A DNA stretch of 64,000 bases from Nocardia sp. NBC_00565 (GCF_036345915.1 NZ_CP107785.1:7936001-8000000); one strand, 5' to 3'; shown: positions 8,024-17,000, counted from the stretch's first letter. The notes: generated by a model from the sequence alone, not told the origin. Numbers and translations are program-made.

Positions 8024-8731
8024 GTGTCTCAGCCTGAACAGTCGGATGCGACCGAACGCTCAGCCGCCTCTGCGACGCCCCACTATCGCCTGCTCGCCCT
8101 CGACCACCAGACGGCCCTCGACAATGCCGAGGCCCGGCTGCGCGATGAGTTCGCGTCCATGTTCGACTTCGAAACCGTCCACCGCTTCCTGTACGACTCC
8201 TACGATGATTTCGTCGCTCGCGCGACGGTGACCCTCTATCTACCGACACTCGCCGAACGCTTCGGCCGCCAGCGGTTGCAGGCCATGGCCCGGGTGCAGG
8301 GCAAAGTCGCCCAGCCCAAGCCGGCCGTGCTCTTCCTGTGCACGCACAACGCCGGACGCTCACAGATGGCGCTCGGATTGTTCACCCACCTCGCCCAGGG
8401 CCGAGCGATCGCCTGGTCCGGCGGCTCCGAGCCCAGCGCCGCCCTCAACCCGGCCGCCGTCGAGGCGATGGCCGAAATCGGTATCGATATCGCCGACGAA
8501 TACCCCAAACCCTGGACCGACGAAATCATCCGCGCCGCCGACATCATCGTCAGCATGGGCTGCGGCGACACCTGCCCCCTGGTCCCCGGCCCGCGCTACG
8601 ACGAATGGATCGTCGAAGATCCGGCGGGTCTCGGCCTCATCGAGGTCCGTCCCATCCGCGACGATATCCACAAACGAGTCGAACAGTTGATCGCTGACCT
8701 CGGCATCCCCATCGGCACATTGCGCGGTTAG
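8024..8731 (+). CDS. arsenate reductase-like low-molecular-weight phosphatase with N-terminal helical domain
   Basis: The 235-residue protein has two parts. Residues about 20-95 form a helical region (DNAEARLRDEFASMFDF...) typical of the actinobacterial three-helix-bundle domain fused to ArsC-like enzymes. Residues about 98-235 are an LMW phosphotyrosine-phosphatase fold with the active-site loop C106-T-H-N-A-G-R-S, the SMGCGDTCP segment (further redox cysteines) and the DP acid motif in VEDPAGL. Mycothiol- or thioredoxin-dependent arsenate reductases have this build. There is no ars operon neighbour, so arsenate as substrate is an inference. GTG 8024 is the only plausible start upstream of the domain, although its purine tract is unusually close. 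Confidence 0.8.
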   Translation: MSQPEQSDATERSAASATPHYRLLALDHQTALDNAEARLRDEFASMFDFETVHRFLYDSYDDFVARATVTLYLPTLAERFGRQRLQAMARVQGKVAQPKPAVLFLCTHNAGRSQMALGLFTHLAQGRAIAWSGGSEPSAALNPAAVEAMAEIGIDIADEYPKPWTDEIIRAADIIVSMGCGDTCPLVPGPRYDEWIVEDPAGLGLIEVRPIRDDIHKRVEQLIADLGIPIGTLRG

Positions 8732-8836
8732 CCGCAAGCAGGTGGACCCATGTCAGCGCGATGTCAGCGGCGGGCGGCATCGTCGTGTTCAGGCCACGAA
8801 CCACGTGGCACTCGACGATCACCCGAGAGGTTCGAC

Positions 8837-9163
8837 ATGGAAACCAGCACCGCCGAAACCCTGCGCCGCCAACTGGTACTGCCCGTCCGCGCAGTCCGCG
8901 TGGGCCTGCACGCATCCGGCAGCGATCCGGCCACAGTCGCGCGTAAGACGAGGAAGGTTGGTCCCGCGCTGACCAAAGCGACCGAACGGGTCGCGGTCGT
9001 GCATCGTCGAGTCGAACGAACCGCCGCCGATCTGGAGCGGACTTCGGCCCGCCACCACCCGACCGCCCTCGCCGAGCGTCGCAAGGCTTTGGCTGATGCC
9101 CTCGCGCTCGTCGCAGGCGTCGATGCGGACCTGAACGCCGCCATCCGGTCCCTCGACCGCTGA
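8837..9163 (+). CDS. hypothetical helical protein
   Basis: Start ATG 8837 is chosen over upstream in-frame starts because GAGAGG precedes it by 5 bases and the upstream codons look non-coding. The 108-residue product is rich in Ala, Arg and charged residues and is predicted by eye to be almost wholly alpha-helical (KVGPALTKATERVAVVHRRV and AERRKALADALALVAGVDAD), compatible with a coiled coil. There is no signal peptide and there are no cysteines. It follows the ArsC-like gene by about 105 bases. I do not recognise a family. Confidence 0.55.
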   Translation: METSTAETLRRQLVLPVRAVRVGLHASGSDPATVARKTRKVGPALTKATERVAVVHRRVERTAADLERTSARHHPTALAERRKALADALALVAGVDADLNAAIRSLDR

Positions 9164-9233
9164 ATCGCTACGAGCAGCGGCTGATCCTGGGTTCGGCCAC
9201 CATGCGTAGATCGCCGAACTCAGGGCCGCATCG

Positions 9234-10898
9234 TCACTTCGTACTGGTGGTGGTCGGCACTGCGGATGTCGTTGTTGTTGTGGTGGTCGGCGCGGTCGTG
9301 GTCGTGGTCGGTTTGGTGGTGTCAGTGGGTGCCGCGGCCGAAGTCGGAGCCGGTGTGGTTGTCACCTCCGGTGTGACTGCCGGGCTCGAGGTCGTGGACG
9401 GTGGCACCGACGTTGTCGAGGGCGGCGTCGTTGTGCTGCTGACACCGGTCTTGGTGGTCGTGGGTGCCACGGTCGTGCTCGTGGTCGGTTGGCTCGTCGG
9501 CGTCGGCGAAGTGGTCGCCGCCTTGTACGCCGCGGCCAGGTCAGCTTCGTCCGGCTTGGCGGTCGTATCGACCGTCTTACCCGCCTGCGCCTGCTGCGCC
9601 AGGTGGGTGAGCCAGGCGGCCGCGTACTCGGCCGAGGTCAGTGGCTTGCCGTCGGCAGCGTTCGCGTCATGCCAGTAGTCGAAGTGGTGACCGGTGTGGT
9701 TCGGGCCGAGCGTTTGCTGGTACGGGTCGCTCATGATCACCGGGATGGTGTTCTGGTTCGTCACGATGAGACCGACGATCTCGTTGAACACCTTCTGCGG
9801 CAGGTAGGCCAGCGACGACATGTCGTTGGTCGCGATCGAATCCGCCTTCGCGGGGGTCGTCGGCGTCGCACCCGGCTTGTACGCCGGATCCGAAACCCGC
9901 AGCAGTACCTGGAGGAAGGTCTCGTTGCTCTGCATCCAATTCGGCTGCGACTGAATATCCGCGAACGCGGCAAGCGCGATGTTGCCGAGGGTGACCGCGA
10001 CGTCCTGCCCGGTCGCCGGGGTGAGCCCGTCGCGTTCGAGCGCGTCGACGTTCAACTGACGGCCGACATTGACCGCCAACTGCAGCAGTGAAATGTTCTG
10101 CGGCGCCGAGCAGGTGAGATCGCCGTCGGAGCAGAACGACGCGATCTTGCCGTTCAGCGCGCCGAAGTCACCGCTGGTACCCGGCAGCGCACCTTGACCC
10201 GGTGTCGGATTCGCGCCGTTCTGATACTGCTGGTCGAAGCCGTCGGGATGGTTCGGGTCCTGCGCACCGGGGAACGGTCCATCGCCCGCCGTGCGACCCG
10301 CATCGGCGAGGATGACGACACCGACCACATTGGCCGGATCGACGATCCCGTATCCACCGTCCTTATCGGCCTCTTGATGCCCGACGGTCATCGCGACCCG
10401 CCGGACGACATCGGCGCCCTCGCTGTATCCGACGATCGAGAACTTGGTATCCGGGCAGGCCTGTGCGATCTCCCGCATCACCTGTTCGGTATTCGCGACA
10501 CCGGTGTTGACAGCATCCTCGTAGCTGGCCATATTCGCCGGATACGCAATGTAGACAGCCGCGTACGAGCCGGGTTCGACGGCATTCGCGGGAGCATTGA
10601 CCACCGGATCGACCCATTCACTGGAATGGTCACCGGACAGCGCCGCGGGTAATTCCGCACCATTGGCGTCGACCAGCAACTTCGTCGTCCCCGCAACAGG
10701 CGTATCCCCGCGCCCCGCCACCGAGATCGTCACCATGTCGTGGCATTCGGTAACCGACGACGTGAGCTGCGTATCCCTGGTCTGCGGCGACGATGTCAGC
10801 GCCAACGAAGCGGCGACAACCGCCGCCACCCCCAACACCGCGGGCGCCGCAACAGCCGAAGCCATTCGATGGCGCGCAAAGAACTCCCGAAGAGCCAT
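9234..10898 (-). CDS. secreted cutinase-family esterase with Thr/Pro-rich tail
   Basis: From ATG 10898 (GGGGAACGGG upstream) the 554-residue product starts with a basic segment and a hydrophobic stretch (VLGVAAVVAASLALTS), so it is probably exported or membrane-anchored. The catalytic domain shows the cutinase nucleophile elbow G-Y-S159-E-G-A, preceded by CPDTKFSIV, as in actinobacterial Culp and PE-type cutinases. Two cysteines (CHDM, CPDTK) could form the usual disulphide, and a later CSDGDLTC pair is also typical. The middle 220 residues (QSNETFLQVLLRVSDPAYKPG onward) are an extra helical part. The last 90 residues are Thr/Pro/Val low complexity, likely a cell-wall-spanning stalk. It probably hydrolyses lipid esters. 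Confidence 0.85.
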   Translation of the reverse strand: MALREFFARHRMASAVAAPAVLGVAAVVAASLALTSSPQTRDTQLTSSVTECHDMVTISVAGRGDTPVAGTTKLLVDANGAELPAALSGDHSSEWVDPVVNAPANAVEPGSYAAVYIAYPANMASYEDAVNTGVANTEQVMREIAQACPDTKFSIVGYSEGADVVRRVAMTVGHQEADKDGGYGIVDPANVVGVVILADAGRTAGDGPFPGAQDPNHPDGFDQQYQNGANPTPGQGALPGTSGDFGALNGKIASFCSDGDLTCSAPQNISLLQLAVNVGRQLNVDALERDGLTPATGQDVAVTLGNIALAAFADIQSQPNWMQSNETFLQVLLRVSDPAYKPGATPTTPAKADSIATNDMSSLAYLPQKVFNEIVGLIVTNQNTIPVIMSDPYQQTLGPNHTGHHFDYWHDANAADGKPLTSAEYAAAWLTHLAQQAQAGKTVDTTAKPDEADLAAAYKAATTSPTPTSQPTTSTTVAPTTTKTGVSSTTTPPSTTSVPPSTTSSPAVTPEVTTTPAPTSAAAPTDTTKPTTTTTAPTTTTTTTSAVPTTTSTK

Positions 10899-10964
10899 GT
10901 CCCGTTCCCCAATCCAATTAACCGACAAGTGGACGGACAGGCCCCCCGACAGGCCGTGTGTCAA

Positions 10965-11454
10965 GGAGAACGTCGTAATTGGGGCGACAAACGTTACCGA
11001 ACTGGAATTATCAGCCGGAAATCAGTCCGAGCCGGCGGCGCAGTCCGACGGATCTGTCAATGTCCCGTACAGCGCTGCCAGGCCGGCCAGGGTATCCGAT
11101 CGCGGACCACATCGGCCCGGGTGCGAGTACGAATCACCCCGGAGGCCGTCGCTGCACTACTGCTCGGCGAATGCATTGCGGATGCATCGACGCACAGACG
11201 ACAGGCCTGCCATTGAGGGCCCCACAAGCCAGTTCATCCGGGCCCCCCAATCGTTCATGCCGTCGTCTGGGGCCACGGCATCCCCGTGGGCCACTTACTC
11301 CGCGTTCGTGGCCGAGATCGGGAGGCCGAGTAGGGGGTAGAGGACCCATCGGGAAGACCTCGGGTTCGGCAACCTCACCAACTACATCGCCGGGAGCCTG
11401 CTCGAAGTCGGCGGGTTCAGACCGCAACTACACCCTCAACTGTGAAGAGCCGGT
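10965..11454. other. gene-poor stretch with one unrecognised C-terminal coding fragment
   Basis: I see no complete gene here. On the plus strand, 11347-11445 reads in one frame HREDLGFGNLTNYIAGSLLE followed by VGGFRPQLHPQL and a stop. It has the look of a genuine protein C-terminus, but the frame is closed a short way upstream and no start is present. It may be the end of a lost transposase or other gene next to the TnsA scar at 11840-12162. The rest (10965-11346) has no convincing codon pattern in any frame. Confidence 0.35.
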
Positions 11455-11787
11455 TTATCGAACCCCCGGGGTGATACCGGGAATCGGTGAGCGGTAGCCG
11501 GGGCTGACCTGCCCTGGGCCGCTGTTGGTGGGCGGCTCGGTCCGCTTCCAGGTGCCGTCGGATTGGCAGACCAGGTAGGTGCCGTCGGGATTGGAGACCT
11601 TGCCGCCGACGTCGTAGGTGGACCCGCTCGACTCACAGGTGTAGGCGACAGTCCCGCCCGGTTTCGTCCTCGTGTCTGTGTGGGCGACTCCGGCCGAGGC
11701 GCCGATCAGGCCAACGGCGATGAGCAGGGAGGCGGTCAGGGTCCGGTGTCGGCCGCCTGCGGTGTCCCCCGTACGGAGAGCTGGTTC
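11455..11787 (-). CDS. small secreted cysteine-containing protein, start codon unclear
   Basis: The frame read leftwards ends at TAA 11455-11457 and contains a classical signal peptide (GGRHRTLTASLLIAVGLIGA then SAGVAHTD), then a short domain with two cysteines (VAYTCESSGSTYDVGGKVS and GTYLVCQSDGTWKRTEP) and a Pro/Gly-rich end. The pair could form one disulphide. An in-frame stop at 11788-11790 closes it upstream, and no ATG, GTG or TTG occurs before the signal peptide, only CTG. Either CTG is used, or the true start is in another frame and a frameshift separates them. The gene is on the decayed side of the TnsA scar, so a broken gene is quite possible. Confidence 0.45.
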   Translation of the reverse strand, partial: EPALRTGDTAGGRHRTLTASLLIAVGLIGASAGVAHTDTRTKPGGTVAYTCESSGSTYDVGGKVSNPDGTYLVCQSDGTWKRTEPPTNSGPGQVSPGYRSPIPGITPGVR

Positions 11788-11839
11788 TCACCACCCTTGG
11801 CATCGCCCGAAGCTGCGACGAGTGGCTGTCCAGGTTGTC

Positions 11840-12162
11840 TCACGGTGTGGCCGGCAGCCGTGCCAGCTCTAGCCGCGATTCGTAGATCACGTGCCCGGAC
11901 TCGGTCGCCGATCGTAGGTCCCCGAATAGTGCTTCTGACCTCCACGCCAGCGAAAGGTCCGCCACGACAACGCGGTAACAACGTCATCGACGCTGACGCC
12001 GGGTAATGGTCGTATCTCCGCGCTAGTGTCCTCTGCACGGCGCCGGGCGAGCAATGCCGCACTCATATCCACCGACCCTGCAAGCGATTTCGACGATCGA
12101 GCCATAGCGATCACCATCGCGGAATCTCCCAGCATCGGAAGTAACTTCCTTGGATCATCCAC
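11840..12162 (-). pseudogene. TnsA-like transposase endonuclease, truncated and frameshifted
   Basis: From 12162 the first frame encodes ...VVTALSWRTFRWRGGQKHY then SGTY. A shift near 11930 is needed to continue DLRSATESGHVIYESRLELARL, after which the reading stops at 11840. Joined, the two halves give the N-terminal part of TnsA-type endonucleases of actinobacterial heteromeric transposases: F-R-x-x-x-G-Q-x-H-Y-S-G-x-Y followed by an ATxxGHVxYESRLELARLL helix carrying the PD-(D/E)xK acidic residue. The catalytic D/ExK strands and the C-terminal domain are absent. No TnsB or TnsC gene is present in the window. It is a decayed fragment of a Tn7-like element. Confidence 0.65.
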
Positions 12163-12194
12163 CCGGAAGCTCGGTCAAACCACGCAGTCATGCC

Positions 12195-12477
12195 GAGACA
12201 ATCTCACCGAAATTGGCAAACTGGCCACTGAGTCGCGATCTCTGATGAGGTTTGAACAATAGTTTCGAGAGCCTACAAAGCCCGAACTGTAGGGTCTCAA
12301 AAGTCTTGGCCAGCATCGTCTCTCCGACCTGCTGGTTCTGCTTCTGTCTCAAAAGGTGGCCACGGCAGCCTGTCTCATAATGATGGCCATTCTTCAAGGG
12401 AGCGGGTAGGTCGGCATGGCGCTGTGCAAGCCCGTCGCGCGAGCGTTCCGAAAGTGTGCTGCGGCAGTAAGTCTCAC
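12195..12477. repeat. Tn7-like transposon end: repeated TCTCA...GGCCA sites
   Basis: A short motif, TCTCA followed by a spacer and GGCCA, recurs on the plus strand: 12202-12227 (long spacer), 12295-12312, 12347-12362 and 12373-12389. Two of these read TGTCTCA. A last TCTCA without GGCCA is at 12472. Such arrays of short imperfect repeats at one end are how Tn7/Tn552-type elements present several binding sites to a TnsB-like transposase. The array lies just upstream of the broken tnsA gene, exactly where the element's end should be. A 98-codon frame over this array (12188-12481, minus) is not protein-like. Confidence 0.55.
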
Positions 12478-12716
12478 TCAAGGTGTTTCATCACGTGATG
12501 AATGTGGTTCAGACCCGCTTCTTGTGACCGTAGTGCCTGGTCAAGAACCTCCGTGGGGCGGCGGGTGCTGGTCATAGCGATCGTGCATCTTGCGCGGTCG
12601 CTATCGGAGAAGGGGCACGCGTCCTCGGTGGGAGGCCGATCAGCCGATGCTGCGGGTGGTGATGGGAGCCGATGGTCGGGGGCGACCGGCTCGGATCCCG
12701 AAAGCTCGGATGACAA
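12474..12716 (-). CDS. small hypothetical protein
   Basis: A TTG-initiated frame of 80 residues has a disordered Pro/Ser N-terminus and a helical C-terminus (EVLDQALRSQEAGLNHIHHV and then MKHLE). Third positions are moderately G/C-biased in the C-terminal half. It starts 5 bases downstream of the TY-Chap gene stop on the same strand and ends inside the transposon end array, so it may be a host gene trimmed by the element. No clear Shine-Dalgarno sequence is seen. I recognise no family. Confidence 0.25.
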   Translation of the reverse strand: MSSELSGSEPVAPDHRLPSPPAASADRPPTEDACPFSDSDRARCTIAMTSTRRPTEVLDQALRSQEAGLNHIHHVMKHLE

Positions 12717-12720
12717 CCGA

Positions 12721-13170
12721 TCAAACCTGACGTGCCAGCCCGAGCAGTGGCAGGTGAAGGTCGCGTTCGTCTGCGTTCTTGTTCCATGCGGTGTAGGTCA
12801 AGGACCCTGGGGCGCTGATTCGGAATGCGTCACGGAGTCCGGTCACCACCATTGCCGCCAACTGGCTGTATATGGCTGAATTGACCGGCCATGGCAGTTC
12901 GATCCACCAGTAGGGGCCGTGGTCGGCATCGGGTTCCTGCCAGCCTCTCTCGGTGATCAGGCGGTGTCCCGTTTCGTCAGGCCGCGCGGTGGGTTCGAGG
13001 AACTCATCGCCTGCCAATTCGGCCAGTAGCTCGCTGTCGGTCTGCGCGAACTGCGCGAACCGTTGGTGGCCCGGGGGGAGCCCCGCTTCTACGATCTTTA
13101 CAATCGCGCCTGCGGGCAGTACAGCTAACTGCTCGGCCAGTCGCTCGGTGAATTCCGTCCAATCCGTCAT
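12721..13170 (-). CDS. TY-Chap-type chaperone-like protein of a toxin locus
   Basis: The 149-residue protein reads MTDWTEFTERLAEQLAVLPAG, then FAQFAQTDSELLAELAGDEFL, ERGWQEPD and WPVNSAIYSQLAAMVVTGLRD, with no signal peptide. This pattern (W-x-x-F-x-x-x-L, a Q-F-A strand, L-x-A-E, a GW-x-x-P turn, then a long helix) matches the TY-Chap class, proteins related to type III secretion chaperones and YbjN that sit in actinobacterial polymorphic-toxin loci. It may bind or shield a toxin domain. ATG 13170 overlaps the DUF6301 stop by 4 bases, so the two are translationally coupled and downstream of the giant toxin gene. Confidence 0.65.
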   Translation of the reverse strand: MTDWTEFTERLAEQLAVLPAGAIVKIVEAGLPPGHQRFAQFAQTDSELLAELAGDEFLEPTARPDETGHRLITERGWQEPDADHGPYWWIELPWPVNSAIYSQLAAMVVTGLRDAFRISAPGSLTYTAWNKNADERDLHLPLLGLARQV

Positions 13171-13664
13171 GTCAGGCCCTGCTGTTCGAATTCGATGGAT
13201 CTATCGAGAGCCGCCAGGGAGGCGTTCGTCTGATACGTCAGCTGGACAGTATGTGCGAGACTCAGATTCTTCAGGCGCAATGTTGTTTCCGGGAAAGCCC
13301 AACGGATTTCTGCGGATTCCCCCGGCATGCGGGCGGTTGGTTCGCCGAGGGCGCCGGTTATGGTGTCGGTCATCCTGACCAACGCGTCACGCACCATTGC
13401 TCGGCCGGTCGCGTCCTCGCTCGCGGAGTCGGTGACCATCAACTTGATGGACTCGGCTACCCCATCGCGGCCGTCTACCGAACCGCTGCTCAGCCCGAAG
13501 CCGCAGTCGAGCATGACCCAATCCTTTCGGGTCATCAATATCTGCCAGTCGAACCTTGCCGCTATCGCGGGCACATCTTGCAGCTGCCACGACCAGTCCA
13601 ACGACCGCAAGCCGGTAGTCAATTCGACTATCTCGTCATCGGTCAGCGCATGCCATCCCGTCAT
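13167..13664 (-). CDS. DUF6301-family protein
   Basis: The 165-residue product reads MTGWHALTDDEIVELTTGLR SLDWSW, then FDWQILMTRKDWVMLDCGFG and VDGRDGVAE with a helical VRDALVRMTDTITGALGEPT. I recall this as DUF6301, found in Nocardia near toxin genes with unknown function. It has the size and mixed alpha/beta build of an immunity or chaperone protein. The 4-base overlap with the TY-Chap gene and position 160 bases after the giant toxin frame suggest it belongs to the last cassette of the toxin locus. Confidence 0.6.
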   Translation of the reverse strand: MTGWHALTDDEIVELTTGLRSLDWSWQLQDVPAIAARFDWQILMTRKDWVMLDCGFGLSSGSVDGRDGVAESIKLMVTDSASEDATGRAMVRDALVRMTDTITGALGEPTARMPGESAEIRWAFPETTLRLKNLSLAHTVQLTYQTNASLAALDRSIEFEQQGLT

Positions 13665-13753
13665 GGATTCACCTTGTTCCTATTGCCGGATTTCGTTTGG
13701 TTCCGTTCTCGGCGGAACCGTCACCGCGATGCGACCCTGCACATGTTCCCCGC

Positions 13754-13822
13754 TCAGGACAGCGTTCTACCTTCTCGCTCCAGCGCTCGGGCTTGCTCGC
13801 GTAAGCGTTCAGCGCGCACCAT
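13754..13822 (-). CDS. tiny ORF after the toxin frame
   Basis: ATG at 13822 lies directly after the TAG that ends the giant toxin frame. It opens 22 codons (MVRAERLREQARALEREGRT LS) that would form a charged amphipathic helix. It is too short for confident calling. It could be a leader peptide or the residual end of a lost cassette gene. Confidence 0.2.
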   Translation of the reverse strand: MVRAERLREQARALEREGRTLS

Positions 13823-14003
13823 CTCTACGCGTCGTTGCCCTCGTCTGGTTCACGCGGTTGCGAATGTTCGCTGGAGCTTTCGTGTGGAGACGCAATTCGT
13901 GGATCTCGTGGGTGTTGATTCGTGGGCGGACGGGCTTCTTGTTGATCCCGAGCTGACGTTCCACGGTCGGATCCGGTGGCTTCAGATACTTCGCCATTGG
14001 CAC
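13809..14003 (-). CDS. candidate fourth small gene nested at the end of the toxin frame
   Basis: A GTG start at 14003 or the ATG 6 bases on (MAKYLKPPDPTVERQLGINK) gives about 62-64 residues, rich in Arg, Asn and Lys. It lies in the +1 frame relative to the giant ORF, the same offset as the three better nested genes. By eye its third positions are more G/C-rich than those of the giant frame over the same bases, which favours coding in this frame. There is no clear Shine-Dalgarno sequence and no toxin-like domain just ahead of it. It may be the trimmed immunity gene of a lost fourth cassette. Confidence 0.3.
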   Translation of the reverse strand: MPMAKYLKPPDPTVERQLGINKKPVRPRINTHEIHELRLHTKAPANIRNRVNQTRATTRRDGAR

Positions 14004-17000
14004 GGTCAGCTGGTGGTCGGCCGATGCCAGGGGACCGGTCCAGCGCGTGGTCAGGATCGGTTACGCGGTCGCTTTGCGATGGTCGACCTGTCTCTATCGT
14101 CCGATCTCCGGGCGCAGATCCGGATCGGCTGGTCGGCAGGTCCGAATGCGAGACACGATCAAGAGGAGCTTCGAAGCTCACACCGGCGCTCGATTCTGCG
14201 CCCGGCGATTGCGTGTGTGACTGGGTGGTCCACTCAGCCGCTGGCGGTGGGTAACCGTGGTCGGGGCCTAGTCCTCGAAGGTCCCCTGTTCCGGCCAGGT
14301 CCCGTCCTGACGGGATTTCCATTCCGCCCACGCCGCTGCGCGTGTCGCGCGCGCCCAGGTCGGCCGAATACGGAGCGGGTGCTTGGTGATGGTCAGCTGG
14401 AATTCCTCGGTCGGCTCCGGGGGTTGGACCAGCGACTCGATCCGGACTTGATACTGGATCATCTCTGAGTCCTCTTGTGTGCGTTGAATTGTCGTCCGGG
14501 TGCGATGTGGGTAGATCTGGGCGCCCTGGACCGGTTGGCCCGCTTCGATCGCCTGGTCGTACATCTCCCCGATCGTGAACGGATCCAGACTCGGGTGTAC
14601 CGTCACCACGCCCGTCTCCCGGTTCACCACGTAACTGGTGAGGCCCAGATCCATGCCCCGCGCTATCTCCTCCGGGGTGAGTTTCGGACGGCACACCCAT
14701 CCGTGCTGGAACGAAATCGGCCCTTCGAACTGCAAACTCGGGAATGCCTGGGCCAGATACTGCTGGACCTGTTCCTCGGTTTGGAACCGTTGTGCCACCA
14801 TGTGATCCTCCATTCGGGTCGCAAATCATGAATCGCACCCCCATCGACCTGTCGACCAGGTGCGCCGGCGGCTTATCGGAGATGATCGGTGGCTTCGGTT
14901 GCGCGTCGACCCACATCGGCCCGCTTGCCCCGTGCGGGTAGACGATCGCGGTAGCGTGCGAACCCCCCATGATCGGGCTGCCGTCCGGGTTGTAGAGCTT
15001 TTGCCCAGTTTGCGGGTCGCGGGCGTGCCAGGCGTTGTGCACGTATGCTGACGCACCTGGGCCCTGTTGAGCTACCCAGTCATGCAATGCCTGGAACTGT
15101 TCGGGTATCGATCTGCCGCTGTCGTTGAAATGTTGCCAAGTGCCGCCGATCCACGCTTCGGCGCGCTGTAGACCGAGCGCTTCACCGGCGCGGGTGTCGA
15201 TGCTGCCGTCAGGCAACACATCCGGCCATCGAGGGGCAGCGGCCATCGGCCGACCGTTGTGCGTGGACAGGATGGCCATCGTGCAATCACTGCAGTCGTT
15301 GCTACGACCCGGTTTCGTGGGGCCACCATCGTTGATGTGCTCTGCGTACAGGTGCGGATCGGCACCAACAAGGAATCGATTGCCAGCACGGACGGAATCC
15401 TCGACTACGTGCTGATACGCGGGATCCTCGATGTCGTTGAGGTTGCCTTCTCCGATCACCCGACTATCCGCGATGTCGCCGCGGGTGACTGGGGTATTGG
15501 CCTTGGCGATGTCGTTGCTGAGCTGGTGAATCTCGTCCGGGCTGAACCCGTGTCCGCGCTGGCCTGGTTCGGTTTGCAGTCCAAGATGGTCGCGTAACTG
15601 CTGGACGATCGCGTCGGGGTGGGCGTCGGGATGCCAGGGGCCGGCGGTTTCACTGACGTGGATGTGCAGGTTCGCCGCCGCCGGATCCGGCGTGTGCACC
15701 AAGTCGATCAGCACCCGGTCACCGGATAACAACCGCTGACCGTGATTGAAGGTCAGATCCGTTGCCAACTGCGCCCTTTCCCACAACCGCGCCACCTGTT
15801 CCGGGGATACGCTGCGGTCTGCGGTGACATGCACCTTGATGCCGGCTACCGCGAGGGAACCTTGGTGCTCATCGGGGTAGCGCCGGAAGTCATAGGCGGG
15901 CTTGGTATTCGCCCCATGCTCGGTGGGCACCTGAGTGGTATGGCCGCCCTCGGGCAGCTGCTGGCGGTACCACTCACGTATCTGTCGCACTTGGTGTGCC
16001 TGCTGAAACTCTTGAGGCGACAGTCGTTGCGGACCCTGGTGTGGACCAGGCTGATCCGGCCTCGGCGCTCTGCCCGGATGCTGAGGATCATTTGAGCTAT
16101 GTGCCTGCGGACCGCGCTGCTGCGGTGCGCGCGAATCCGAGTGCGGCGCTGAGTGTTCCGCTGGATCTGCATGTCGTACCGGTGTTGGCGGGACCGGTGT
16201 GTGTGACTCGATGACTTGCGGGGGTGTTGAGCTGCGAGGGGATTCGGGAGGCGCCAGTGAAGTGCGGGGGTGCGGTGGCGGGACCTGGTGCGGGCTGAGT
16301 TCTGGTGGACGCTGGTGTGGTGTCGATGGTGTGCGGGCTACCGGCTGGTGTGGTGGTGTCGGCGTATGAGTGGGCGAATTGTGGGGCGCCGGCGCCACAT
16401 TCGTTGGCGAGTGATGCGGCGCAGGTGAGATGGGTCGGTGTGTTTCAGGGGAATGTTGCGTCGGCGGTGTCGGAGAGTGTGACTCCGGCGCAGGCGCATG
16501 TGGTGTCGGCAGTGGTGACTCGGGGGCACGCGAGGCCGTCCACGGCGCGTGCGGCGAGGGTGATTCGGGAGCGTGCTGTGACACCGAATGCGATTGTGCC
16601 TGTGAATGATCTGGCGATACGGGCTGCCGGGGGGCCGGGTCAGGCGTGGTCGGCGGATGTGGTGTCGTCGGCTCGTGCGTCGGTGCGTGAGTTATCGGTG
16701 GCAGCGATTCCGGTGTTCGCGACGACCTCCATGGTTCCTGTGGTGCTGGAGGCTGGGACTCCGGAGCAGGATCGCTGGGGTGCGATTGTCGCTGGGTGTT
16801 GAGCCAGTTGCGCACCTGGATGTCGTGTGGGCTCTCGCCCGGTGGGTGGGCGCGGGCGGCGGCGATTTCTTGCTGGGTGGGTTGGTAGCGGCCGATGTGT
16901 GGGTTGTATTCGCCGCTATAGAACGGGTCCATCGGAATGAGGCGGCCGTCGTCGAATCGGGCGACGTATTTGTGGACTTCGGGGTCGAAGCCTCGACGTT

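Noticed and set aside
8742..8836. Earlier starts for the helical protein at 8837
   Set aside because: Upstream codons encode Arg/Ser/Cys-rich noise, and the GAGAGG site fits only ATG 8837.
12188..12481. A 98-codon frame over the TCTCA repeats
   Set aside because: Its residues simply translate the repeat array and there is no ribosome site; treated as transposon end DNA.
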